A stretch of 64,000 bases of DNA, from the NCBI GenBank assembly GCA_035275405.1, contig DATEMU010000003.1, positions 682,001 to 746,000 of the forward strand, read 5' to 3'. Both the position numbers and the translations under genes were made by a program. The DNA is from Phycisphaerae bacterium. Its GTDB lineage: Bacteria > Planctomycetota > Phycisphaerae > UBA1845 > UTPLA1. Under the pieces are notes generated by a model. The model was not told the origin of the DNA. It searched no databases and worked only from the letters and a program-made list of their open reading frames with translations. This document shows, piece after piece, positions 55,302 to 63,910 of this stretch; position 1 is the stretch's first letter; every line of letters starts with the position of its first letter.

Positions 55302-56122
55302 AAATCCAGCAACCTGCGCCGCGACTCCTCGGGCTGCTCGAACCACACCTGCATGTGATCCATGTCGTCGATCAGCCACAATTCCCTGGGCTGACCGGAG
55401 GCGTCGTAAAGGCGTTGTGCCATGGGCCACGGGGCGATGCGATCGCGGCGGCCATGCATGATCAGGATCGGCGTCGGCGCGAGCTGCCCGACCCGATCGA
55501 TCGGATCGTGCCCCAGCGGGATCGTCCAGGGAAACCACCACGCCAGGAAGAGGAGGGCCGGGTTATGGCGAATGTGGTGCGAGACGATCTCCCGATAGCC
55601 GGTGAATGTTGAGTCGAGGGCGACGGCCCTCAACTGTCCCGGGCGCTCGGCGGCCATCGCGATGGAGATCGCGCCGCCGATCGATTGTCCGAACAGAACG
55701 ATTCGCTCGGGATCCACTTCGGGTCGGGCGCGAAGAAAATCCAGAGCGGCCGCCGCATCTTTCAGACTTCCCTCGCGCGAAATTCGTCCCCCGCTTCGCC
55801 CATAACCCCGGTAGTCGAAGGTCAACACGCTGTACCCGGCGTCAGGGAGCCAATAGACGAAGTCAAGGTGCCCCGTGACATTGGCCGCGTTTCCATGAAT
55901 GTGCAGCACGGTGCCTTTGGCTTTTCCACCACGGGACGGCAGGAACCAGCCGTGCAAGCGGACTCCGTCATCCGTCTCGAAATAGACGTCCTCAAATCGG
56001 AGTTCGTGATCGGCCGGTGAGCAGCGGACGCGCTGGTCGGGGTAGTAAAAGACGCGGTCGCATCCGAGCATGGGCAGAATCGTAGCCGCAGCGGCAATCG
56101 CCGTCCTGAAAAGCGAATTCAC
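55277..56122 (-). CDS. Alpha/beta-hydrolase lipoprotein, BEM46-like
   Basis: This 281-residue protein starts at GTG and has a signal with lipobox (ILPMLGC). Motifs: LHIHGNAANVTGHLDF, LTFDYRGYGRSGG, the nucleophile elbow GQSIGGAISI, HGRRDRIAPW (Asp) and DMDHMQVWFE (His). It is the third ABHD13-like hydrolase in this 3-kb stretch. A longer in-frame N-terminus would overlap rpsI, so the GTG is preferred. Substrate unknown. Confidence 0.85.
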   Translation of the reverse strand: MNSLFRTAIAAAATILPMLGCDRVFYYPDQRVRCSPADHELRFEDVYFETDDGVRLHGWFLPSRGGKAKGTVLHIHGNAANVTGHLDFVYWLPDAGYSVLTFDYRGYGRSGGRISREGSLKDAAAALDFLRARPEVDPERIVLFGQSIGGAISIAMAAERPGQLRAVALDSTFTGYREIVSHHIRHNPALLFLAWWFPWTIPLGHDPIDRVGQLAPTPILIMHGRRDRIAPWPMAQRLYDASGQPRELWLIDDMDHMQVWFEQPEESRRRLLDFYTRSLKS

Positions 56123-56129
56123 GCGAGTA

Positions 56130-56585
56130 TTATCGCTTGGAAAACTGGAAGCGCTTGCGGGCGCCGGGCTGGCCGGGCTTCTTCCGCTCGACCTTGCGGC
56201 TGTCGCGAGTGAGGAACTTGCCATCCCGAAGTATCGGCTCCAGCGTCGGGTCGGCCGTCATCAACGCGCGGGAAACGCCCATGACGATCGCGCCGGACTG
56301 GCCGGTCTGACCTCCGCCGCGGACGTTGACGTAGACATCGTACTTGCCGACCGATTTGGTCGCCTGCAGCGGGGACATCACGTCCATGCGATGGCGAACG
56401 TCGAAGAAGAACTTGTCAATTTCGCGGTTATGAATCAGGAACTTCCCGCTGCCGGGGCAAATCCGCACACGGGCGACGGCGGTCTTGCGCCGGCCGGTAC
56501 CCCAGAAATACGTCGCGCCCTTCTTTGGCGCGGCAGGGGTGGCGGGTGTCGTCGGTGCGGCGGGGGTCGTCGGTTGATCGGACAC
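56130..56585 (-). CDS. rpsI: Ribosomal protein S9
   Basis: This 151-residue S9 has GTGRRKTAVARVRICPGSG, VRGGGQTGQSGAI and the C-terminal RKKPGQPGARKRFQFSKR, which reaches the P-site tRNA. It carries an N-terminal Thr/Ala/Pro extension of about 22 residues. It follows rplM by 21 nt, the usual order. Confidence 0.96.
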   Translation of the reverse strand: MSDQPTTPAAPTTPATPAAPKKGATYFWGTGRRKTAVARVRICPGSGKFLIHNREIDKFFFDVRHRMDVMSPLQATKSVGKYDVYVNVRGGGQTGQSGAIVMGVSRALMTADPTLEPILRDGKFLTRDSRKVERKKPGQPGARKRFQFSKR

Positions 56586-56606
56586 TCTTTCAGTACTCCG
56601 GCTTGA

Positions 56607-57059
56607 TTAGATCTTGTTCAGGTCCAGCGGTTGGCAGTTCTGCGCCTGATGCGGATGCTCGCCGCCGCGATAGATTTTCAACTTCGTGAGCTGCCGCCGG
56701 CCCAGCGCGCTCTTCGGCAACATCCGGCGAACCGCCTTGCGGATGATCTCATCGGGGTGCTTCTTCTGAAAATCGACAAAGCTGGTGACCTTGCGGCCGC
56801 CGGGAAAATAGCTGTACGAATCGTAGATCATCTGCTCGGTCTTTCGGCCGGTCAGTTTGATCTTCTCCGCGTTCGTGACCACGACGAAGTCGCCGGTGTC
56901 CACATGCGGGGTATAGGTGGGCTTGTTCTTGCCCATGAGAACCGTCGCCAGCTTGGAAGCGAGCCGGCCAAGGATCTTTCCGTCGGCATCGATGCAATAC
57001 CAATTGCGATCGACCTCGGCGGGTTTGGCTTGAAAGCACTTTTGAGTCACTGCGGCCAT
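56607..57059 (-). CDS. rplM: Ribosomal protein L13
   Basis: This 150-residue L13 has NWYCIDADGKILGRLASKLA, PHVDTGDFVVVTNAEKIKLTG and VRRMLPKSALGRRQLTKLKIY. Start at ATG 57059. It heads the rplM-rpsI operon. Confidence 0.96.
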   Translation of the reverse strand: MAAVTQKCFQAKPAEVDRNWYCIDADGKILGRLASKLATVLMGKNKPTYTPHVDTGDFVVVTNAEKIKLTGRKTEQMIYDSYSYFPGGRKVTSFVDFQKKHPDEIIRKAVRRMLPKSALGRRQLTKLKIYRGGEHPHQAQNCQPLDLNKI

Positions 57060-57214
57060 GTTGCCAACCAACTTCCTGGGGTGTCGATACCAAAAACGAG
57101 AACCCAACAATGTATGCTTTTTGCAAAGTTTGTCAACCGCAAGAGGCGGGACTTGCGATCAGAAAACCCAATGGGCCGGTCCTAACTGCCCATAAGTGGC
57201 TATGCGATAAGCGC

Positions 57215-58222
57215 TTATAGAACGGCCGCGCTGAATTCTTCATTCTTGGTCGTCGGACGCGGCACGACCGTCTTTACCGTCACTGGCCGCTTTTTTGCCG
57301 CGCTTTCCAACAGGGCTTCCGTCGCCGCCATCACCGTCCCAACGGGCCCGATGAGTCCCGCCCCGGTTCGTCCCGCCGTTGCCAGTCTGCGAAACTCCGC
57401 CGCCAAACCCTCGTAACCCAGTTCCACCGCGGGATCGGCGGACGCCAGCGTCGAACGATGCGCGGCGTCGACGCGCGATCCATTCGCGCAGAGCAGCCGG
57501 GCATCCCGATCTACTCGAAGAAAGGTCCCATCCGCGCCTCGGATTTCCAAATCGAGCCCGACGGCCTCGGCGGATCCGCTGGCATGATAGACGAGCGAAA
57601 CCACCGCCGAGGACAGGGACGTCCCGACCGCCGCCAATACGCCGTCGCCATGAGCGACCGCACTGACCTGGGCCAGCGGCCCGAGAAGAAAGTGCACGAG
57701 ATCGACGACTTCGAAGACCTGGTCGGCGGGGATGGGGCCGTCATCATCGGAACCCTGCCGCGGCGCACCGCGATAGGTGCAGTGGACGGTCATGCTGATC
57801 GGCACGCCGACTTTGCCCGAGTCGAGCAGGCGTTTGGCCAACAGAATGGCCGGGGCGAACCGAATCGCCGTCGCGGCGAGAATCGAACGGCCCGACAATT
57901 TGGCGAACAAGCTCAACCGATTACACGCCGACGCCCGACTCGGCGGCCCCGAGACCAGCACCGCCGCCCCCGCGGTAAGGCATTCTTTTATCATGCGCGG
58001 TCGAACGGATAGCGGCTGGGACAGTACCACGCCCGCGGGCTCCGACTCCTTGAGCAGCGTCGTGAGATCGGGAAACGTCCAGCGGGCGTGATAGCGGGCT
58101 GCGTCCCGCTCGGCCGTCTCGCCGCACAGCGCTTCGAGCGTGCCGGCCTTGGACAGGGACGAAAGCAGCCACGGCGATACGCCTTGCATCGGCCCGACAA
58201 AGGCAAATCGCGGTGCGGTCAT
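57215..58222 (-). CDS. Gfo/Idh/MocA-like oxidoreductase
   Basis: This 335-residue protein resembles the family: N-terminal nucleotide-binding region (FAFVGPMQGVSPWLLSSL), ESEPAGVVLSQPLSVRPRM, KECLTAGAAVLVSGPPS, and a C-terminal beta-sheet domain with the EVVDLVHFLLGP helix. The first glycine loop (GPMQGVS) is altered from GxGxxG, so cofactor binding is uncertain. The usual Lys of EKP is replaced by SGPPS. Members oxidise sugars or act as non-catalytic relatives; the role here is unknown. Confidence 0.72.
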   Translation of the reverse strand: MTAPRFAFVGPMQGVSPWLLSSLSKAGTLEALCGETAERDAARYHARWTFPDLTTLLKESEPAGVVLSQPLSVRPRMIKECLTAGAAVLVSGPPSRASACNRLSLFAKLSGRSILAATAIRFAPAILLAKRLLDSGKVGVPISMTVHCTYRGAPRQGSDDDGPIPADQVFEVVDLVHFLLGPLAQVSAVAHGDGVLAAVGTSLSSAVVSLVYHASGSAEAVGLDLEIRGADGTFLRVDRDARLLCANGSRVDAAHRSTLASADPAVELGYEGLAAEFRRLATAGRTGAGLIGPVGTVMAATEALLESAAKKRPVTVKTVVPRPTTKNEEFSAAVL

Positions 58223-58320
58223 GTACCCTTCCCATTCCTTCGCATCCCGCCCGCAACTTTCCGGGCGGTGGACGATCGGTATAATAGCCGCGCGGCCCCG
58301 TGCCGCCATGAGGATGTGAA

Positions 58321-58776
58321 ATGTATTGTGCGACCACTCAGTTTTCTATTTTCCTCGTCAATAAGCCCGGCATTCTGTCGCAGGTCTGCGACGAGCTGGC
58401 GCGAAAAAAGATCAACGTCGTCGCGCTGACGCTGATGGACTCCGTGGAACACGGCGTTTTTCGCCTCGTGGCCGAGAACGTCGAAAAAACCCGCGCCGCA
58501 CTCAAGGGGCTGAACCTCCCCACGACGGAAACCGAAGTGCTGACCGTCGAGATGCCCAATCGGCCGGGGGCGATGGCGGAACTCTGTTCGCGGTTGAACT
58601 CGAACCATATCAGCATCAAATACGCCTACGTGACCAGCGGCGCGGCGGGCGGTCGGACGCTCGGGATCTTCAAGGTGGACAACATTAAGAAGGCCCTGAA
58701 AGTCGCCGGACCTCGCCAGCCGGGGCGGCGCGACAAGTTTCTCGTCCGCAAGGCCCCGGCCGTTCGCAATCATTAA
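58321..58776 (+). CDS. Tandem ACT-domain protein
   Basis: This 151-residue protein has two ACT domains: residues about 5-70 (FSIFLVNKPGILSQVCDELA) and 72-140 (VLTVEMPNRPGAMAELCSRL). ACT domains sense amino acids and other small ligands. It has no catalytic domain, so it may be a regulator or binding protein. It converges with the large structured RNA downstream. Confidence 0.85.
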   Translation: MYCATTQFSIFLVNKPGILSQVCDELARKKINVVALTLMDSVEHGVFRLVAENVEKTRAALKGLNLPTTETEVLTVEMPNRPGAMAELCSRLNSNHISIKYAYVTSGAAGGRTLGIFKVDNIKKALKVAGPRQPGRRDKFLVRKAPAVRNH

Positions 58777-58797
58777 TGCCATTTCCCTTGTGCGCGC

Positions 58798-58846
58798 AAA
58801 AAAGCGGCCCGCCTTCGAAATTTCCTTTTTCGAATCAGCAGACCGC
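58798..58846 (-). terminator. Terminator of the large RNA
   Basis: Outer arms 58846-58838 and 58812-58804 (9 bp with two G-U pairs on the minus strand) enclose an inner perfect stem (58834-58828 with 58820-58814). T-run (A on plus) at 58803-58798. Confidence 0.85.
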
Positions 58847-59950
58847 CACGGAAAGCCGTTAGCCTCCGGTGCCCTGGCTCCCGAAGACCGTTGTCTCCAA
58901 AAATGCCGCTGAACGGCGGGCTCAACCGCCTTGCCATCCGAAGTTTTCGCCTTCGTCCGCTGACCCGGCGGTGTTTCCATCCGCCGAATCTCCCCTCTGG
59001 GGCTTGCCACTCGTTCAGAGTTCGGTGCGGCCGGCCGGTATCGCGCTTATGGGTTCCGCGATCCCACGTTGCCGTTTGCCTTTCGGCCCGGCTGGTGGTG
59101 TTCCCAACCGACCGTCGCCGGCGAAGGGTTTAGTTTCCGCCAACGCACCTCTCATCGAGTTTCGCTGCCCTCCAGGGTCTTACCCGGACGACGCTAGCCG
59201 ACGCCTCTCGGCACCGGCTCCTTCCTTGGGCTCTTGTTCCCTTGGGCACATGCACCGCACGAGGTCCGGTTCACGCGGGCTTTGCCTGCCCGCCACCTTC
59301 CGTCCGCAGGGTTTGGCTACCCTCTCGACGGCTTGCGCCCTCGCGCGGCTTGCCGGCCTTGTTTCGTGCCGGCAGCACCTATGGGATTTACCCTTCGAAG
59401 CGTTCTCCTCGTCAAAGGTCGCGTCGGCATTACGGCCGTCGCCTGACCCGCTTGCCGTTACCGTCAAGGCTCCGCCTTCATGGACTTTTGGTCCACGGAG
59501 GCTGCGAGCCCTGAAGCTCGGCTACCGGGTGCTTCCTTCGGCGAGTCCCTCGCGACGCAGCCGGGTGTTTAGCCCGACGCACCGCCGGAGGCTCCCTTGG
59601 GTTTTGCCCCTTTCAGGGTCTTCACTAGCTTGTCTGGGCAGATCCTTCGACCCGCCTCCTCTCACGTACTTGTCCTTCGCCTCAGTTGCCCTTGGCGACG
59701 GCGCTTGCACCGCAGAGTCTCGATCGACAAGCGAGTTAGCCCGACCATTGCTGGCCGAACATCCCTCTTAGGGTTTTTACGCCTCAACGTCCCTGGCACG
59801 AGGCCGTCTGTCGCGAACCCGGGCTATGTGTTCACCTCGCGAGCCGCCGCACGTTACCGTGCGATCAAGCCCGCTCTTGGGGTCCGCCCCGGCTTACCGG
59901 AGCTGTCAGGGCCGCTGATTGGCGTCGATCAAGCGCCACCATTCAGTAGC
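58798..59950 (-). ncRNA. Large structured RNA candidate, about 1.15 kb, unknown class
   Basis: No credible protein is encoded; the one long plus-strand frame has a random-looking, Pro/Arg/Ser/Leu-rich composition. On the minus strand there is a promoter-like pair (TTGCGA 59984-59979, N16, TACATT 59962-59957) and a strong terminator at 58846-58798 with a T-run. Between them lie hairpins that close with GNRA tetraloops only when read on the minus strand: GCACG-GTAA-CGTGC (59862-59849), CCCT-GAAA-GGGG (59618-59607), GGC-GCAA-GCC (59339-59330), GCC-GAAA-GGC (59087-59078). Other stems occur at 59275-59293, 59352-59373 and 59470-59500. The motifs of RNase P RNA (for example GAGGAAAGTCC), tmRNA, 6S, SRP RNA and rRNA were not found, so it may be a new or unfamiliar large RNA. 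Confidence 0.6.
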
Positions 59951-59956
59951 AAAAGG

Positions 59957-59984
59957 AATGTACCTCGCGAATGAGTCGTCGCAA
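59957..59984 (-). promoter_or_regulatory. Candidate promoter of the large RNA
   Basis: Minus strand TTGCGA, 16-nt spacer, TACATT. The -10 and spacing equal those of the rRNA-block promoter at 20388-20415. Start would be near 59950. Confidence 0.45.
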
Positions 59985-60240
59985 CAAAAAACCGCGCGGC
60001 TAGTGGAACTCACAATGGCGCGCTAGTGACTTGCGCGCGGCGACGTCAATGTAACTGATGGTCGAATGGAAATTAGCCGGTGGCCCGCCGCGCCTACAAT
60101 TTCTTAACGAATTCTTCCGATTTCCGGTATACACAAGGCTGCGAAGGCGCCGCCCACCAACAACTCGCCGGTTGTCCCCCGAAAATCACAGCATCTGACA
60201 GGTCCTGCACATTCGCGGGCTTGGCGGGTACATTGACCGC
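59985..60240. other. Intergenic region between the large RNA and rnpA
   Basis: No gene is seen; in particular there is no rpmH, which usually precedes rnpA. Candidate -10 boxes TACAAT (60094-60099) and TATACA (60128-60133) face rnpA. A Shine-Dalgarno before the ATG is weak. Confidence 0.5.
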
Positions 60241-60591
60241 ATGGCTAAGCTGACCTTTCCGAGGGTGCGCCGGCTATCGGGCGAGAAGCAATTCGCCAGC
60301 GTCTTCGCCCGACGGATCTCCGCCGCCAATCGTCTGATCGTGGTCTACGCCGCGCCGAACGGCTTGGGGTTTTCACGGTTGGGCCTCTCCGTAGGCAAGA
60401 AGCTCGGCACGGCCGTTAGGCGAAACCGGATCAAACGACTCCTTAGGGAGGCCTTTCGTCGGGAATTCTCGCAGCTCCCTCAAGGCTACGACTTGGTCTG
60501 CATACCCCGGGGTGGAATCGCCGGTGCCCCTTCGGATTATCGAGAAGCCCTCGTGGATGCGGCAATCCGGGCAGCAACCCGCTACCGATAA
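60241..60591 (+). CDS. rnpA: Ribonuclease P protein component
   Basis: RnpA binds RNase P RNA and helps mature tRNA 5' ends. The 116-residue protein begins with FPRVRRLSGEKQFASVFARR and has the RNR motif GTAVRRNRIKRLLREAFRRE (residues about 58-77) that contacts the RNA. Length is normal. Neither rpmH nor yidC is adjacent, which breaks the common order. Confidence 0.92.
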   Translation: MAKLTFPRVRRLSGEKQFASVFARRISAANRLIVVYAAPNGLGFSRLGLSVGKKLGTAVRRNRIKRLLREAFRREFSQLPQGYDLVCIPRGGIAGAPSDYREALVDAAIRAATRYR

Positions 60592-60858
60592 TGGCTGCTT
60601 TTCCTTGGCATGCACGCGGTGAACTGGTCTCCATGGCGTATGCCGACAATTTTCGTCCGAGGTTTTTGGTTAAGGTCTCGGTGCGATGGTCCGAATGGAG
60701 GGGGGAATCGGACTTTGAAGGGAGAGATTAGCCAAAACCCACAACCCGCTTGAGGCGGCCGCAAGGTCGCCGAAAGCGGTCTTCCCACCAGGCCGGGGCC
60801 CCAAAAAGGCCTCGGCTTTTTTTTGATTTGCGAATGGCGAATGAGGTCGCGGACCCGA
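60592..60858 (+). ncRNA. Structured non-coding stretch with terminator after rnpA
   Basis: No ORF. It contains a nested hairpin with a GCAA tetraloop: CCGCTT (60746-60751) with AAGCGG (60774-60779) around GGCGGCC (60754-60760) and GGTCGCC (60765-60771). Then a terminator follows: 60792-60800 with 60808-60816 (9 bp, one G-U) and T at 60817-60824. It could be the rnpA 3' UTR or a small RNA. Confidence 0.45.
60792..60824 (+). terminator. Terminator downstream of rnpA
   Basis: 9-bp stem (60792-60800 with 60808-60816) with one G-U pair, loop CCAAAAA, then eight T. Confidence 0.9.
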
Positions 60859-62814
60859 CTACGTCTCGTCCGCTGTGGGGACGTAATCGAGATCACGGTG
60901 GCGCTTGGCGGTAAGCGATGCCATTGACGCGGCCGGTGCGCGGAGCGCGTCGCGAATCGCCGCGGCCATGCCCGCGGCGTCGATGCCGCATTCGGCGAGT
61001 TGACCGGCTCGCGATCCATGGGCGATGAATCGGTCAGCGGGGATGCCGAGGACGATGACGTTCGCGGCGCTCAGGCCGAGGTCCCGCGCCGTTTCTAAAA
61101 CCGCCGAGCCGAATCCGCCGCTGACGGAATGATCTTCCACGCTGACAACCGGTCGGCCGCGTTCGAGCGCGTCGGCGACCATTTGACGGTCCACGGGCTT
61201 GGCGAAGCGGGCGTTGACTACTCGGACCTCGATTCCATCGGCGTACAACAACTCCGCCGCATCCAATGCCGCGCGACAAATCGCACCGTACGCCAGGATC
61301 GTCGCGTCGCCGCCTTCGCGGAGCGTGATCGAGCGGCCCAGTTCAAAAGGCGGAGGAGTATTGTCTGGGTAGAGGGGTTCGGGAATCGTGTCGCGCGGAT
61401 ATCGAATCACGGAAGGCACTTTGAGGTCGAGAGCGAGTCGCAGCGCACTGCCGATTTCCGCCCCGTCGCCCGGGGCCATGACCACGATGTTCTGAAAGCC
61501 TCGCAGATAGGCGATGTCGAGGAAGCCGTGATGCACCGGCCCATCCCCGCCGACGAGACCCGCGCGATCCAGGCAAAAGATTACGGGCAACCCCTGTAGC
61601 ACGACCTCCTGAAAGACCTGGTCAAAGGCCCGCTGCAAAAAAGTGGAATAGATCGCCACCACCGGCCGCAATCCGGCCTTGCACATTCCTGCGGCGATAT
61701 CGACCGTTGCGCTCTCGGCGATCCCGCCGTCGAGGAAGCGTTCGGGGAGGACCTCCTGATACTTGTTGAGCCCGGTGCCGTCCGGCATCGCGGCGGTCAT
61801 GGCATAAATCCGCTTGTCCTGACGGGCCAGATCGATGAGCGCATCGGCAAACGCCGCCGTGTAGCTGACGCCGCCTTTCTGAATCTCCACGCGGCAGCCC
61901 TCGACCTTGAACGGCTTGGGACTGTGGAACTTCGTCGGCTCGGCGCACGCCCACTCCGCGCCTTTGCCCTTTTGGGTGTGGACGTGTACCAGCACCGGAT
62001 GGTGGACGTTCTTCAGCACGCTGAACAGCTCGATCAAGTGCTCGACGTCGTGGCCGTCCATTGGGCCGACGTAGACAAAGCCGAGTTGCTCAAAGATCTG
62101 ATGCGGCGAGACGGTCGCTTTGAGCCCTTCCTTGAGATGGTCCAGAGCGTCGAAGGCCGCCTTGCCGATGACCGGCACGCTCGGAAGGTATTTCTTGACC
62201 TTACGCTTCAATTCTTCATAGACCGGGCTGACGCGGAACTTGGCGAGATACTCGGCCATGCCCCCTTGCGTCGGGGCGATGCCCATCGAGTTGTCGTTGA
62301 GGACGACGAGCAATTGACGGCGAAGCGTCCCGGCCTGATTGAGCCCCTCAAACGCGACGCCGTTGAAGATGCTGGCATCGCCGACCACCGCGACAACGCG
62401 GCGATCTTCGCCCAGCGCCGACGCGCCTCGCGCCAATCCGACCGCCGTGGGAATGGCCGTACCTGCGTGGCCGACGTTGAAGAGGTCGTACGGGCTCTCG
62501 TCGATGTTGGGAAACCCGCTGATGCCGCCGGCCTTGCGCAGCGTGTCGAACCGCTCGTTGCGGCCGGTCAGCAGCTTGTGCGGATAGGCCTGATGCCCGA
62601 CGTCCCAAAGCAATCGATCGTGGGCAAAGTCGAAGGCGTAGTGCAGGGCGATCGCCAACTCGACGACGCCGAGATTGCTGGCCAGATGCCCGCCGTTTTT
62701 GCCGACCACGGCGATGATCCGTTCTCGGATCTCCTGGGCAAGCTGGAGAAGTTGTTCGCGGGACATCCCGCGCAACTGGGCGGGTGATTCTAAAGTGGGC
62801 AGGATGCTCTTCAT
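60859..62814 (-). CDS. dxs: 1-deoxy-D-xylulose-5-phosphate synthase
   Basis: DXS condenses pyruvate with glyceraldehyde 3-phosphate using thiamine diphosphate, the first step of the MEP isoprenoid route. The 651-residue protein has HLASNLGVVELAIALHYAFDF, WDVGHQAYPHKLLTGR, the ThDP motif VVGDASIFNGVAFEGLN, DRAGLVGGDGPVHHGFLD, and the C-terminal VVSVEDHSVSGGFGSAV. Start ATG 62814 gives the usual N-terminus. It follows ispA by 28 nt in the common xseB-ispA-dxs order. Confidence 0.96.
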   Translation of the reverse strand: MKSILPTLESPAQLRGMSREQLLQLAQEIRERIIAVVGKNGGHLASNLGVVELAIALHYAFDFAHDRLLWDVGHQAYPHKLLTGRNERFDTLRKAGGISGFPNIDESPYDLFNVGHAGTAIPTAVGLARGASALGEDRRVVAVVGDASIFNGVAFEGLNQAGTLRRQLLVVLNDNSMGIAPTQGGMAEYLAKFRVSPVYEELKRKVKKYLPSVPVIGKAAFDALDHLKEGLKATVSPHQIFEQLGFVYVGPMDGHDVEHLIELFSVLKNVHHPVLVHVHTQKGKGAEWACAEPTKFHSPKPFKVEGCRVEIQKGGVSYTAAFADALIDLARQDKRIYAMTAAMPDGTGLNKYQEVLPERFLDGGIAESATVDIAAGMCKAGLRPVVAIYSTFLQRAFDQVFQEVVLQGLPVIFCLDRAGLVGGDGPVHHGFLDIAYLRGFQNIVVMAPGDGAEIGSALRLALDLKVPSVIRYPRDTIPEPLYPDNTPPPFELGRSITLREGGDATILAYGAICRAALDAAELLYADGIEVRVVNARFAKPVDRQMVADALERGRPVVSVEDHSVSGGFGSAVLETARDLGLSAANVIVLGIPADRFIAHGSRAGQLAECGIDAAGMAAAIRDALRAPAASMASLTAKRHRDLDYVPTADET

Positions 62815-62842
62815 GGTGGTTCGAATCCGCTCGCTCCAAAGG

Positions 62843-63739
62843 TTAACGTTCACGCTCCACGACGTAGCCGGCCAGCGCGATCAGCCGCGCCGCGTGATCG
62901 CCAAACGGCGCCAGGGCTTCCGCCGCACTTTGACTGTGCGACATCGCGATTCGCCGCGCCTCCTCCATACCTACGGCTCGGACGTACGTTTGTTTGCAGG
63001 CTCTTTCGTCCTTCCGGACTGGCTTACCTATGTTTTCAAAGCTCCCGGTCACATCCAGCAGATCATCCGCAGCCTGAAAGGCCATGCCGAGTTCGTGACC
63101 ATAGTTGCTTAGGGCCGATATTTGCGACCGGTCGGCCCCCGCAGACAGGGCTCCCAGCCGGCATGCCGCCTGAAAAAGGCGGGCCGTCTTGGCCGCATGA
63201 ATGCGGGCGACGGCGTCAACACCCGGGGGGTGCGATTCGCTCTCCAGATCGTCAATTTCACCGCCGATCAGGCCGCGGCTGCCCGTCGCCTCCGCCAATT
63301 CGCGAATCATCGCGACAGTCGTCCGCGCGTCTTTTGCATCCCGGGAGAGTATCTCGAAAGCAAGCGTCAAGATGGCGTCGCCGGCCAAGATCGCGGCGGC
63401 CTCGCCAAATTGCTTGTGGTTCGACGGTCGCCCCCGACGAAAGTCGTCATTATCAATCGCCGGCAGGTCGTCGTGGATCAGGCTGAAGGTGTGGACGCAT
63501 TCGACGGCGAGGGCCGCGGGCATCGCCGCGTCGCTTTCGCCGCCGCACAGTTCGCAGGACCAAAGCACCAGGGCCGGGCGAAGTCGCTTGCCCCCCGAGT
63601 CCAGACTATAGCGCATCGCTTCGACCAGGCGGGGCGGCGCGCCCGTGGATTCACTCAAGCAGGCACGAATCGCGGCGTCGATCGAGGCGGAGGTATCGCG
63701 GAGGTGCGTCTGGAATTCGTCGGCAACAGCGACCGGCAT
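62843..63739 (-). CDS. ispA: Polyprenyl (farnesyl-type) diphosphate synthase
   Basis: IspA-type enzymes extend dimethylallyl diphosphate to geranyl/farnesyl diphosphate. The 298-residue protein has GGKRLRPALVLWSCEL, the first aspartate-rich motif LIHDDLPAIDNDDFRRGRPS, a Lys/His segment, and the second motif GMAFQAADDLLDVTG. In the first motif the common DDxxxxD is read as DDLPAIDND, still acceptable. Product length cannot be told. Middle gene of the xseB-ispA-dxs operon. Confidence 0.93.
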   Translation of the reverse strand: MPVAVADEFQTHLRDTSASIDAAIRACLSESTGAPPRLVEAMRYSLDSGGKRLRPALVLWSCELCGGESDAAMPAALAVECVHTFSLIHDDLPAIDNDDFRRGRPSNHKQFGEAAAILAGDAILTLAFEILSRDAKDARTTVAMIRELAEATGSRGLIGGEIDDLESESHPPGVDAVARIHAAKTARLFQAACRLGALSAGADRSQISALSNYGHELGMAFQAADDLLDVTGSFENIGKPVRKDERACKQTYVRAVGMEEARRIAMSHSQSAAEALAPFGDHAARLIALAGYVVERER

Positions 63740-63910
63740 GAGGAATGACTCGAACGCGCTCCAGGCTCGGCCCGCCGCTCCGGCGAAAACCGCTTCGAAC
63801 CCGGAATTGGCTTGTTATTGTAGCACAAAGCGGCCCCATGTGCGCGGCCGCCCGGAGCTGTCCGAACTTTCAAAAAAACCGGCGCGCCGGAAAACGGGCT
63901 GTTATTCGCT

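Noticed and set aside
58869..59771. A 300-codon open frame on the plus strand
   Set aside because: It is opposite to the structured RNA. Composition is Pro/Arg/Ser/Leu-rich without any motif, and there is no ribosome site. It is open because the RNA is GC-rich and folded.
58798..59950. RNase P RNA (rnpB) as the identity of the large RNA, because rnpA is adjacent
   Set aside because: None of the universal P4 segments (GAGGAAAGTCC, ACAGAA near the end) could be found on the minus strand, and it is about three times too long.
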